In this document: positions 7,561 through 13,673 of the stretch, piece by piece
Layout: each line of letters opens with the position of its first letter
How positions within the stretch are numbered: position 1 is the first letter of the stretch
Translations under genes and position numbers: made by a program
NCBI GenBank assembly: GCA_900542615.1
Contig: UQOG01000045.1
Span: forward strand, 1 to 13,690
DNA: 13,690 bases
Direction of reading: 5' to 3'
From: an uncultured Eubacteriales bacterium
Lineage (GTDB): Bacteria > Bacillota > Clostridia > Christensenellales > CAG-138
The notes under the pieces: generated by a model
What the model was told of the DNA's origin: nothing
The model's database searches: none
Seen by the model: only the letters and a program-made list of their open reading frames with translations

Positions 7561-7932
7561 TCAGAACATGGACTGTATCAGGGTCAGGTCAATGGTTTGG
7601 AAATCTTCTTGCAAGGCCGGGTCCTTGCTCTTTGCCCGGATGGGGAATTTATCGCAGGTGGTAATGCTGTTTTCGATCAAAGAAAGGGAGGGAAGATCCA
7701 GCAACCCCTGCGCCCTGGAGACCGCCACGGATTTGTATGGGGTCTCGCCGGGCTTTACGCTGCCGGAAAGCGGATGGGTCAAAAGCTTGTGCCCCTGGTG
7801 GATGGCGTCCCGGGCCAGGCAGAGCACCTGCCGGTAGCTTACCGGCGCGTAGTGCACCTCGCAAATGTCCTGTTTCGACAGGACGTCCCGGACCATGGGG
7901 TTGTTGGTGATGACGAGCATCCGTTCGAGCAT
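7561..7932 (-). CDS. grdX: GrdX family protein
   Basis: 123 residues, first gene after the glycine riboswitch. GrdX proteins are small and occur only with glycine/betaine/sarcosine reductase genes; no enzymatic role is established, as far as I know. The sequence starts MLERMLVITNNPMVRDV and contains a conserved-looking middle (HQGHKLLTHPLSGSVKPGETPYKS) ending in TTCDKFPIRAKSK. No signal peptide or membrane segment is visible. I chose ATG at 7932 over an in-frame ATG at 7974 because CGGAGG lies 8 bases before it and the earlier ATG falls inside the riboswitch terminator hairpin. Placement at the head of the operon suggests an early, perhaps assembly or regulatory, role, which is inference. Confidence 0.85.
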   Translation of the reverse strand: MLERMLVITNNPMVRDVLSKQDICEVHYAPVSYRQVLCLARDAIHQGHKLLTHPLSGSVKPGETPYKSVAVSRAQGLLDLPSLSLIENSITTCDKFPIRAKSKDPALQEDFQTIDLTLIQSMF

Positions 7933-7950
7933 GTCCTTTGCCTCCGGCAG

Positions 7951-7992
7951 AAAAAAAAGTGGAATACAACGCATGAAGCTTTGCCTTCCACT
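7951..7992 (-). terminator. Conditional terminator of the glycine riboswitch
   Basis: AGTGGAA (7992-7986) pairs with TTCCACT (7964-7958), extended inward past one mismatch by GCAA with TTGT, and is followed directly by seven T (7957-7951). Its 5' arm shares four bases (7992-7989) with the 3' strand of P1 of aptamer II. Glycine binding that holds P1 together should therefore block this hairpin and let polymerase read into grdX: an ON switch acting at transcription. Confidence 0.82.
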
Positions 7993-8187
7993 CTGTCCTC
8001 AACCTGAAAGCTTCCTTCGCGGAACGGAGCCCGTACGCTTGAAGTTACTTCTTCGGTGCTTGCGCTCTCCAGAGCGTTGTCCTGCAGCCGGTCCTTTTGC
8101 CTGAGATCTTCATATGCAGCAGATAGGCATTGCTACATATTTATTCCTTCGGCGGCATTTCATGCACTCTCCCGACAGCCGTCAACC
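7989..8187 (-). promoter_or_regulatory. Tandem glycine riboswitch
   Basis: Two glycine aptamers in series precede grdX. Aptamer I (about 8180-8084) has GGGAGAG, GCCGAAGGAA and CTCAGGCAAAAGGAC. Aptamer II (about 8076-7989) has CTCTGGAGAG, CACCGAAGAAG and TTTCAGGTTGAGGACAGAG. These are the conserved glycine riboswitch landmarks. P1 of aptamer II is CGCTCTG with CAGAGTG. The leader GGTTGAC (8187-8181) can pair GTTG with CAAC of the linker (8079-8076), as in the described leader-linker kink-turn. The expression platform is the terminator at 7992-7951. It would turn on the operon that consumes glycine when glycine is plentiful. Confidence 0.95.
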
Positions 8188-8214
8188 AACCGTTATTCAC
8201 TTTGTTACAATATA

Positions 8215-8243
8215 ATCATATACCATTTTTTCAGGTTCCGCAA
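8215..8243 (-). promoter_or_regulatory. Promoter of the glycine reductase operon
   Basis: TTGCGG (8243-8238), 17-base spacer, TATGAT (8220-8215): a sigma-A type promoter placing the start near 8208, about 20 bases before the riboswitch leader. Confidence 0.65.
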
Positions 8244-8255
8244 GGCGATCCGACT

Positions 8256-8284
8256 ATTATAGAAAAAACCAAATATGTTCATCC
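8256..8284 (-). promoter_or_regulatory. Possible second, upstream promoter
   Basis: A perfect TATAAT (8261-8256) lies 36 bases before the main -10, after an A/T-rich stretch. The -35 region (GGATGA at 17 bases) is poor. It lies after the selC terminator, so it would also serve the grd operon. Confidence 0.3.
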
Positions 8285-8315
8285 TGCCCAGCTTTTCCAG
8301 GGGGTTGGAGCAGGG

Positions 8316-8340
8316 AAAAGCGCCTGTTAGGACAGGCGCC
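8316..8340 (-). terminator. Terminator after selC
   Basis: GCGCCTGT (8339-8332), loop CCTA, ACAGGCGC (8327-8320), followed by four T (8319-8316). A strong Rho-independent hairpin with a short T-run. It separates the sel genes from the glycine reductase operon. Confidence 0.8.
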
Positions 8341-8399
8341 CGGAATATGCCCATCGGTTTTTTCTATGCGATCGGCCATTTGCGTTCCTGTTTTGAATC

Positions 8400-8496
8400 T
8401 GGCGGGAGTATGTAGGAATTGAACCCACCCAAGCAGCTCCTAACTGCTCACATCGGTTTTGAAGACCGAGGGGCACACCAGCACCCATCTACCCCC
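8400..8496 (-). tRNA. selC: tRNA-Sec (anticodon UCA)
   Basis: 97 nt. The RNA starts GGGGGTAG and ends ATACTCCC-G-CCA with CCA encoded. The D stem is six pairs with a four-base loop (GGGTGC-TGGT-GTGCCC), the mark of selenocysteine tRNA. The anticodon arm TCGGT-CTTCAAA-ACCGA carries UCA (8462-8460). A long variable arm (GAGCAG with CTGCTT) and a T arm (GTGGG-TTCAATT-CCTAC) follow. The acceptor stem has 7 good pairs (one G-U) plus a G-A opposition at the eighth position, which is normally paired in bacterial tRNA-Sec. It reads UGA in grdA and grdB with SelB. Confidence 0.96.
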
Positions 8497-8515
8497 ATGG
8501 TACAGCCGCGCCATG

Positions 8516-8544
8516 ATTATACATGGTATGGCTGTGTTTTGCAA
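8516..8544 (-). promoter_or_regulatory. selC promoter
   Basis: TTGCAA (8544-8539), spacer of 17, and a perfect TATAAT (8521-8516), giving a start near 8509 and a leader of about 13 bases before tRNA-Sec. The -10 lies in the loop of an imperfect hairpin (8502-8535: ACAGCC/GGCTGT outer, CCATG/CATGG inner). So selC can be made independently of selA-selB, though read-through from selB is also possible. Confidence 0.7.
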
Positions 8545-8551
8545 GGGTGAA

Positions 8552-10453
8552 TTATCGCCGCAGCCTACGGGCGTCGCCCTCTTTTTTGGTCAACCCGGTC
8601 ACGTCCCAATATTCCAGCAACGCCATGGCGTATTTGCGGGAGGTGCCGATCCCATCCCGGAACCGGGCCAGGGTAACCGTACCGTCCGCCTCCGCCAGCC
8701 GCCGGAAAATCCCCTCCGCCTCCTCCACCGCCTTGCGGGTAAAGAGCAGATCCGGTTCCAAGGGGACCAGCTCCCCTTCATCTGTCAGGTAATCCAGCAC
8801 CTTTTGGAAATCCTTGGCCCGGCCCATCTCCTTGGTCAACCCGCTGCGCTCCGGCGGGGCAAAGGGTTCCTGGGCGCAGGCCTGGTAGAGCCGGTCCTTT
8901 AAGGCTTCCTGCTCCGGGGTAAAGCGCACCTGGAAGCCGGGCAAGGCCAGGCAGCGGCCCGCCACGGCCAGGGTGCCGTCTTGCGTCATCCGTTCCAATA
9001 GCTTATCCCCCGCCCCCGGCTCCAGCCGGGGAAAGAGGGCCGCCCGCAGGGTTTCCCAGCGCATTCCGGCCTTCAAGGGGTTTTCCTGGTGGAAGGTTTC
9101 CAGCAGGCCCCGGGCCTTTTGCCCCAGGGCCTGGTAGTAGGCGGCGTGGAGCTTGAGCTTATCCGTCACGGCCACCAGCTTTCCCTCCGCCTCCAGGGCC
9201 TGGATGCAGGCTGTAAAGGCTTCCTCGTTCAGGTTGGTCTGGAGCCGCAGCTGGGCCAGGGGCGCATACCTGGGGCTGTTTTCCCGGAGCAAGGCTTCCA
9301 CCTGGGTCTTTTCATCCCCCGCTTGCAGCATATCCAATACCTTTGGCACCTCCATGTCCCCCTGCTTATGCTTATGGGGCTTGGGATCCAGGATCTGGCC
9401 GCCGCCGATGGTCTCGATGGGGGAATAAAACCGCACCACAAAATGGTCCCCCGCCTTCAGGGCGATGGCCTCCTCAAAGCGGAGCTGGGCATAGCAGCTT
9501 TCCCCGGGGAGCAGCTCCTCCACGCCCCCCAGCAGCACCGCCTTGCACAAAAGCTCCTTTGCGCCGCAGTAAAAATGCAGCCGGCTGCCGCTCTTGATGG
9601 TGCGCTCCACCTCCGGCAGCATCCTGAGCCGCACGTCCACCATCATGGTAACCTGGAGGCTGCCGGGCTTGGCCAATACGTCCCCTCGCTCCAGCTCTTC
9701 CCGCTTCACCCCCTGGAGGTTGACAGCCACCCGCTGGCCCGCCTGGGCCTCCTCCACGCTCTGGGAATGGACCTGCAGGCCCCTGGCCTTGGCCAGCCGG
9801 CCGGCGGGATAGATCATCACCTCTTCGCCGGCACGGAGCCGGCCTTCGATCAGGGTGCCGGTGGCCACCGTCCCGAACCCCTGCATGGAAAATACCCGGT
9901 CCGCCGGCAGCCGGAAGGGCCGCTCCGTATGCTTGCCCTGGGTGGTGGCCACCATCGTAAACAGGGTCTCCCTTAGGGCCTGGATCCCCTCCCCCGTATA
10001 GGAGGAAACCGGCAGGATGGGCGCCCCTTCCAGGCAGGTGCCCTTCAGCTGCTCCCGCACGTCCTCGGTGACCAGCTCCAGCCAGTCCGCGTCCACCATA
10101 TCGATCTTGGTCAGGGCCACGCAGCCCCGCCGGATGTCCAGCAGGGACAGGATGCCCAAATGCTCCTTTGTCTGGGGCATGACCCCCTCGTCCGCCGCCA
10201 CCACCAGCAGGGCCAGGTCGATGCCGCCCGCCCCCGCCAGCATATTGCGGATGAATTTCTCATGGCCCGGCACGTCGATGATCCCCGCCTTGCTCCCATC
10301 CGGCAGGTCCAGATAGGCAAACCCCAGCTCAATGGTAATGCCCCGGCGCTTTTCCTCCTCCAGCCGGTCCGTATCGATGCCGGTCAAGGCGTTGATCAGG
10401 CAGGTTTTCCCATGGTCCACATGGCCCGCCGTGCCGATGATCACATTGTTCAT
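8552..10453 (-). CDS. selB: Selenocysteine-specific elongation factor SelB
   Basis: 633 residues, close to the usual length. SelB is the EF-Tu-like GTPase that carries selenocysteinyl-tRNA to the ribosome and binds the SECIS hairpin. The N-terminal G domain shows GHVDHGKT (10-17), RGITIELGFA (switch I, 37-46), DVPGHE (60-65) and TKID (115-118). Domains 2 and 3 follow to about residue 350, and the rest is the Arg/Lys/Glu-rich C-terminal winged-helix part that reads mRNA. Its ATG overlaps the selA stop as ATGA (10453-10450), so translation is probably coupled. The recognised targets here would be the hairpins in grdA and grdB. Confidence 0.97.
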   Translation of the reverse strand: MNNVIIGTAGHVDHGKTCLINALTGIDTDRLEEEKRRGITIELGFAYLDLPDGSKAGIIDVPGHEKFIRNMLAGAGGIDLALLVVAADEGVMPQTKEHLGILSLLDIRRGCVALTKIDMVDADWLELVTEDVREQLKGTCLEGAPILPVSSYTGEGIQALRETLFTMVATTQGKHTERPFRLPADRVFSMQGFGTVATGTLIEGRLRAGEEVMIYPAGRLAKARGLQVHSQSVEEAQAGQRVAVNLQGVKREELERGDVLAKPGSLQVTMMVDVRLRMLPEVERTIKSGSRLHFYCGAKELLCKAVLLGGVEELLPGESCYAQLRFEEAIALKAGDHFVVRFYSPIETIGGGQILDPKPHKHKQGDMEVPKVLDMLQAGDEKTQVEALLRENSPRYAPLAQLRLQTNLNEEAFTACIQALEAEGKLVAVTDKLKLHAAYYQALGQKARGLLETFHQENPLKAGMRWETLRAALFPRLEPGAGDKLLERMTQDGTLAVAGRCLALPGFQVRFTPEQEALKDRLYQACAQEPFAPPERSGLTKEMGRAKDFQKVLDYLTDEGELVPLEPDLLFTRKAVEEAEGIFRRLAEADGTVTLARFRDGIGTSRKYAMALLEYWDVTGLTKKEGDARRLRR

Positions 10454-11850
10454 GCCGTTTCCTCCTTCATGCAGGCCAGCACCGCCTTGGCCAGGGCCGG
10501 AATCTGCTCCTCCGCCACGGTGCGCATATCCAGCAGCACCCCCTCCTTATGGATCCGAGCCGCCACCGGCCGCTCCAGCTGCAACAGCTTGTGACAGAAC
10601 CAGGCCGGCTGTATGCCCGCAGGCTGTAGCCGCACCGCCCGGGAGGGGATGGTCTCGTTGGGCACCGAGCCCGCGCCGATCTGGGCCTGGCTCTCCACCA
10701 GGGCCGCCGCAAGGCCGGGGGCGTCCGCCAGCAGGGCCAGCAGCCTGTTCCCCCGGGCCTCCAGGGCCTCCACCGGCTGGGATACCATCTGATAGAAGGG
10801 GATCCGGGCCAATGCCAGCTCCGGATACCGATATAGCCGCAGGGTGGCCTCCAGGGCCGCCAGGGTCATCTTATCCACCCGCAGCGCCCGCAAAAGGGGA
10901 TGGTGCTTCATTTTGTCGATCCAGACCTGCTTGCCCGCCAGGATGCCCGCCTGGGGCCCGCCCAACAGCTTGTCCCCGGAGAAGCAGATCACGTCCGCCC
11001 CCGCCCGGATCCCCTGCAAAACCGTAGGCTCATCCTGCACCCCGTAGGGGTCCAGGGGCAGCATGGCCCCGCTCCCCAGGTCGTAGAGCAGGGGCAGATC
11101 CTTTTCGTGAGCCATCTGGGCCAGCGCCTCCAAGGGCACGTCCTCCGTGAAGCCTACGATTCGGTAATTGCTGGTATGCACCTTCAAAAGGGCCGCCGTA
11201 TCCGGGCCGATGGCCCGGGCATAGTCCCCGGGATGGGTCTTGTTGGTGGCGCCCACCTCCCTTAGGATGCAGCCGCTTTGCTCCATTACCTCCGGCACCC
11301 GGAACGCGCCGCCGATCTCCACCAGCTCGCCCCGGGAGACCACCACCTCCCGGCCCCGGGCCATGGCCGTAAGGGCCAGCATCACCGCCGCCGCGTTGTT
11401 GTTCACCACCAGGGCGGCCTCCACCCCCAACAGCTCCTTGAGGATGGTTTCCACATGCAAATACCGGTCCCCCCGCTTGCCTGTGGCGCAGTCAAATTCC
11501 AGGGTGGAATAGGCGCCCGCCACCCGGGCCGCCGCCTCCACAGCCTCCGGCGCCAGCAGCGCCCGGCCCAGATTGGTGTGCAGGATGACGCCGGTACCGT
11601 TGATGATGAGCCGCTGGTTCGGGGTCTGCTCCTGCCGCAATCGGGCATAGGCGGCCTCCAGCAGCCCCGCCCCGGAACCGTCCGCCGCCCGGCCTGCCAG
11701 GATGGCCTGCCGGGCCTCCTCCAGGCAATGCCGCAGGGCATCCCCCACCGCGTTGCGGGGCTGCCCCCGGAACCGCGGGTCCTCCATGGCCTGCTCCAAC
11801 AGGTTGTCCATCTTGGGAAGCTGCCGCAGCAGCTGGCTTCGTTCCTCCAT
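10450..11850 (-). CDS. selA: L-seryl-tRNA(Sec) selenium transferase SelA
   Basis: 466 residues (E. coli 463). This PLP enzyme converts seryl-tRNA(Sec) to selenocysteinyl-tRNA using selenophosphate; SelD, which makes the donor, is not in the window. The sequence shows NGTGVILHTNLGRA (84-97), ATGKRGDR (122-129) and SGDKLLGGPQAG with Lys294 as the PLP lysine. The open frame extends to 11991, but I place the start at 11850: AGGAGGG lies six bases before this ATG, the protein then begins in the normal SelA manner (EERSQLLRQLPKMDNLL), and a good promoter lies inside the would-be extension. First gene of selA-selB, divergent from lysR. Confidence 0.96.
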   Translation of the reverse strand: MEERSQLLRQLPKMDNLLEQAMEDPRFRGQPRNAVGDALRHCLEEARQAILAGRAADGSGAGLLEAAYARLRQEQTPNQRLIINGTGVILHTNLGRALLAPEAVEAAARVAGAYSTLEFDCATGKRGDRYLHVETILKELLGVEAALVVNNNAAAVMLALTAMARGREVVVSRGELVEIGGAFRVPEVMEQSGCILREVGATNKTHPGDYARAIGPDTAALLKVHTSNYRIVGFTEDVPLEALAQMAHEKDLPLLYDLGSGAMLPLDPYGVQDEPTVLQGIRAGADVICFSGDKLLGGPQAGILAGKQVWIDKMKHHPLLRALRVDKMTLAALEATLRLYRYPELALARIPFYQMVSQPVEALEARGNRLLALLADAPGLAAALVESQAQIGAGSVPNETIPSRAVRLQPAGIQPAWFCHKLLQLERPVAARIHKEGVLLDMRTVAEEQIPALAKAVLACMKEETA

Positions 11851-11921
11851 GACCTTCCCTCCTGCACGGCCTGGCCGCCGGGACCGCCCCGGGCCTGCCA
11901 AAGCATCGTTTTTCTTCTTAC

Positions 11922-11951
11922 AGTATACGCAAGCCGCCACCGCTTTTTCAA
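11922..11951 (-). promoter_or_regulatory. selA promoter
   Basis: TTGAAA (11951-11946), spacer of 18, TATACT (11927-11922): five of six matches in each box. Start near 11915, giving a 5' leader of about 65 bases before selA. Confidence 0.72.
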
Positions 11952-11957
11952 GCGGGG

Positions 11958-11980
11958 AAATATCGGATTTCTCAATATTT
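11958..11980. promoter_or_regulatory. Candidate LysR-type operator at the selA promoter
   Basis: AAATAT, 11 bases, ATATTT: a perfect 6-bp inverted repeat with the T-N11-A core typical of LysR-family sites. It ends six bases upstream of the selA -35 box, centred about -54 from the predicted start, where LysR activators usually bind. Binding by the adjacent regulator is inference. Confidence 0.5.
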
Positions 11981-12031
11981 TCTTCCCGCATCCGTTTCTC
12001 CGAATCGTTCCCGCCCCCCTCTTGAATATCC

Positions 12032-12045
12032 GGCTAATATTAGCC
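12032..12045. promoter_or_regulatory. 14-bp palindrome in the selA-lysR intergenic region
   Basis: GGCTAATATTAGCC is a perfect palindrome about halfway between the two divergent promoters. It could be a second protein site. The spacing does not fit the T-N11-A model as well as 11958-11980. Confidence 0.35.
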
Positions 12046-12083
12046 TTTTCCACACTTTGCAATGAAAAAAAATATGCGCGAAA

Positions 12084-12103
12084 GCGTAATCCATGGATTG
12101 CGC
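12084..12103. promoter_or_regulatory. Palindrome overlapping the lysR -35 box
   Basis: AATCCATGGATT (12088-12099) is a perfect palindrome, flanked by GCG and CGC with one mismatch between. It overlaps the predicted lysR -35 (12098-12103), which would suit autorepression. No T-N11-A core is present, so this is weaker. Confidence 0.35.
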
Positions 12104-12126
12104 CCGGGGGAAATATAGGTTATTAT
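12098..12126 (+). promoter_or_regulatory. lysR promoter
   Basis: TTGCGC (12098-12103), spacer of 17, TATTAT (12121-12126). Start near 12133, directly at the ribosome site of the leader ORF, leaving about 108 bases before lysR. Confidence 0.55.
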
Positions 12127-12142
12127 CTATATAGGAGTTTTC

Positions 12143-12226
12143 ATGGATGCGCTTTGCGCCCCGGAGGGGATTTGGCCGGGGCCTTTGGCCGCGCCGGCCC
12201 AGCGCCCTGAATCCGAATTTATATAA
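12143..12226 (+). CDS. Possible leader peptide ahead of lysR
   Basis: A 27-codon ORF (MDALCAPEGIWPG... ending SEFI, stop TAA at 12224) has AGGAG five bases before its ATG, a better ribosome site than lysR itself has, and ends 14 bases before the lysR ATG. It is rich in Pro, Ala and Gly and has single Cys and Trp codons. GCCCCGG and CCGGGGC inside it can form a hairpin. It could couple or attenuate lysR translation. High GC makes short chance ORFs with few stops likely, so I hold it loosely. Confidence 0.35.
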   Translation: MDALCAPEGIWPGPLAAPAQRPESEFI

Positions 12227-12240
12227 GGCCAGGTTTCCAT

Positions 12241-13140
12241 ATGAATTTCCGTCAGTTAGAAGTGTTCGTTTCCATCGTAAAGTTCCACAGCTTTTCCAAG
12301 GCGGCCGAGGAGCTCTACCTGACCCAGCCCACCGTAAGTGCCCACATCAGCGCCCTGGAGGAGGAGATGGGGGTGCAGCTGATCGTGCGTTCCACCAAGG
12401 CGGTGTACCCTTCGGCGGCGGGGGCGGTATTGTACGAATATGCGAACAATCTGCTGATGATGCGGGACCGCACCTATTACGCCATGAAGAACTATCCGGA
12501 AATGCTCACCTCCACCCTGGAGGTGGCCGCCAGCACGGTGCCGGCGGAATATATTTTGCCAAAGCTCATACACGATTTCAGCCGGCAATATCCCCAGGTG
12601 CTGTTTTCCATGCGGGAGACGGACAGCGGCCAGGTGATCCGCCGGGTGCTGACGGACGAGGTGATGCTGGGCTTTACCGGCACCACCATGGACGACGACA
12701 AATGCCAATTCCAAGAGATCGCCAAGGACCGGCTGGTGATCGTGACCCCCAACACCGAGGCCTATGCCCAATATCCCAGGGACGCCTTCCCGGAGGAAGC
12801 CCTGCGCACCGCCCCCTTTCTGCAGCGGATGCTGGGCTCCGGCACCCGGAAGGAGTCCGACGCCTACCTGATCAACTGCGGCGTAAACCCGGCGGACCTG
12901 CATACGGTGGCTTATTTGGACAGCATTGAAAGCATCAAGCGGGCCATCGAGCAGGGCATGGGCATCGCCATCATGAGCGAGATCTCCGTGCTGGACATGG
13001 AGCAGCAGCAAAAGGTGCTGGTCTTCCGCAACGAAAACCCCTTCATGCACCGCCGGCTCTACTGCGTCTACCGCAAGGAGCGGCAGCTTTCCCCCACGGC
13101 GGAATTGTTTGTGAAGTATCTGAAGGATACCTGCCAATGA
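12241..13140 (+). CDS. LysR-type regulator, probably selenium-metabolism associated
   Basis: 299 residues, normal for LysR proteins. The N-terminal winged helix-turn-helix is clear: FSKAAEELYLTQPTVSAHI followed by a linker helix to about residue 85. The remaining C-terminal part is a substrate-binding domain of the periplasmic-protein fold (VAASTVPAEYILPKLI through GMGIAIMSEISV). LysR proteins of this kind next to selenocysteine genes are known in clostridia as selenium-metabolism-associated LysR regulators (from memory). It diverges from selA, and a T-N11-A inverted repeat lies at the selA promoter, so control of selA-selB and itself is likely. The effector is unknown. The ribosome site is weak (AAGG about 12 bases upstream), while the leader ORF before it has a strong one. 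Confidence 0.85.
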   Translation: MNFRQLEVFVSIVKFHSFSKAAEELYLTQPTVSAHISALEEEMGVQLIVRSTKAVYPSAAGAVLYEYANNLLMMRDRTYYAMKNYPEMLTSTLEVAASTVPAEYILPKLIHDFSRQYPQVLFSMRETDSGQVIRRVLTDEVMLGFTGTTMDDDKCQFQEIAKDRLVIVTPNTEAYAQYPRDAFPEEALRTAPFLQRMLGSGTRKESDAYLINCGVNPADLHTVAYLDSIESIKRAIEQGMGIAIMSEISVLDMEQQQKVLVFRNENPFMHRRLYCVYRKERQLSPTAELFVKYLKDTCQ

Positions 13141-13144
13141 CGCC

Positions 13145-13173
13145 TTGCTTACCGCCGCCTTTTGGCGTATACT
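13145..13173 (+). promoter_or_regulatory. Promoter for the 96-residue protein
   Basis: TTGCTT (13145-13150), spacer of 17, TATACT (13168-13173), start near 13180, just before AGGAGG at 13192. It begins 5 bases after the lysR stop. Confidence 0.6.
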
Positions 13174-13203
13174 GAAAAAAACGCCAACATAGGAGGATGG
13201 GCC

Positions 13204-13494
13204 ATGAAGGCTTATGACATGATTCACAAACAGGAGCTGGAGCTGGACCGCAAGGCCCTGATCGACCTGATGATCCATGACCGGCAGGTGGACCTCACCT
13301 TTGACCAGGTGCGTTCCGACGCGGACGGATACCTTTCCTGGGACGCGGAAAACTGGTCCTGCGTGGACGGCCGCCGCTTCATCCGCTGCTATAGCCTAAA
13401 CGGCCGGGTGCTGCGGGACTCCACCACCCACAACATCTACGACATGGACAATGATTTCCTGCCGGAGCAGGCCAAGACCGTAAGCATCAATTGA
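13204..13494 (+). CDS. Small protein of unknown function
   Basis: 96 residues; I do not recognise a family. It is acidic, with an N-terminal helical region (MIHKQELELDRKALIDLMIHD) and a C-terminal half that reads like beta strands (GYLSWDAENWSCVDGRRFIRCYSLNGRVL). It has two Cys, at about residues 53 and 62 (SCVDGRRFIRC, not a CxxC), and no signal peptide or membrane segment. I chose ATG at 13204 over an in-frame ATG at 13162 because AGGAGG lies six bases before it and the earlier start overlaps the -35/-10 spacer of the predicted promoter. It ends 10 bases before a strong terminator, so it is a separate transcription unit or the end of a lysR unit. Any link to selenium or glycine use is only by position. 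Confidence 0.7.
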   Translation: MKAYDMIHKQELELDRKALIDLMIHDRQVDLTFDQVRSDADGYLSWDAENWSCVDGRRFIRCYSLNGRVLRDSTTHNIYDMDNDFLPEQAKTVSIN

Positions 13495-13503
13495 CACCAG
13501 CTA

Positions 13504-13542
13504 TGCAAAAAACCGGGCGGAAACCAGCGCCCGGTTTTTGCA
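13504..13542 (+). terminator. Terminator after the 96-residue protein
   Basis: An A-run then CCGGGCG (13513-13519), loop of eight, CGCCCGG (13528-13534), five T then GCA. The A and T runs extend the stem to about 15 pairs with one bulged A. The form suits termination in both directions. Confidence 0.85.
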
Positions 13543-13610
13543 TGGCGGCAAGCAAAGGGCTTCGCTATGCCCGCCCGCTCGCAAGGCAGCCGCTGTCCCG
13601 AAAAAAGGCA

Positions 13611-13637
13611 AAAGCCGGACACTTTGCGCCCGGCTTT
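13611..13637. terminator. Second terminator-like hairpin
   Basis: AAAGCCGG (13611-13618), loop of 11, CCGGCTTT (13630-13637). Short T-run, so it is weak alone in either direction. It directly abuts the repeat at 13639. A stretch of about 70 bases before it (13543-13610) shows no gene. Confidence 0.45.
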
Positions 13638-13638
13638 A

Positions 13639-13673
13639 GGCTGTCGAAAAAGTGGCTTGCGCCACTTTTTCGA
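13639..13673 (+). repeat. 25-base dispersed repeat, right copy, with a perfect hairpin
   Basis: 13639-13663 is the exact reverse complement of 48-72. Here it runs on into a 13-bp perfect hairpin (TCGAAAAAGTGGC, loop TTGC, GCCACTTTTTCGA; 13644-13673). The last 11 bases of the window (13680-13690, CATAGCTCCCT) match 25-35. It resembles a REP-like intergenic palindrome. Confidence 0.65.

Noticed and set aside
8257..8379. A 40-codon minus-strand ORF after selC with AGGA before its ATG
   Set aside because: It runs through the selC terminator hairpin and into the grd promoter region, and the peptide shows no recognisable pattern.
11851..11991. A 47-residue N-terminal extension of SelA
   Set aside because: It is Arg/Gly-rich at its end, has no homology expected in SelA, contains the predicted selA promoter, and the ATG at 11850 has a far better ribosome site.
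12147..12929. Plus-strand ORF of 260 residues overlapping lysR in another frame
   Set aside because: Although the AGGAG at 12133 could also serve this ATG, its Arg/Pro/Gly-rich composition is that of a frame-shifted shadow, and the lysR frame encodes an unmistakable regulator.
13162..13203. An upstream start for the 96-residue protein
   Set aside because: It overlaps the predicted promoter and lacks a ribosome site, whereas AGGAGG precedes 13204.
12256..13278. Minus-strand ORF of 340 residues antisense to lysR
   Set aside because: Low-complexity His/Gln/Val/Gly composition, no known motif and no ribosome site; a codon-bias shadow.
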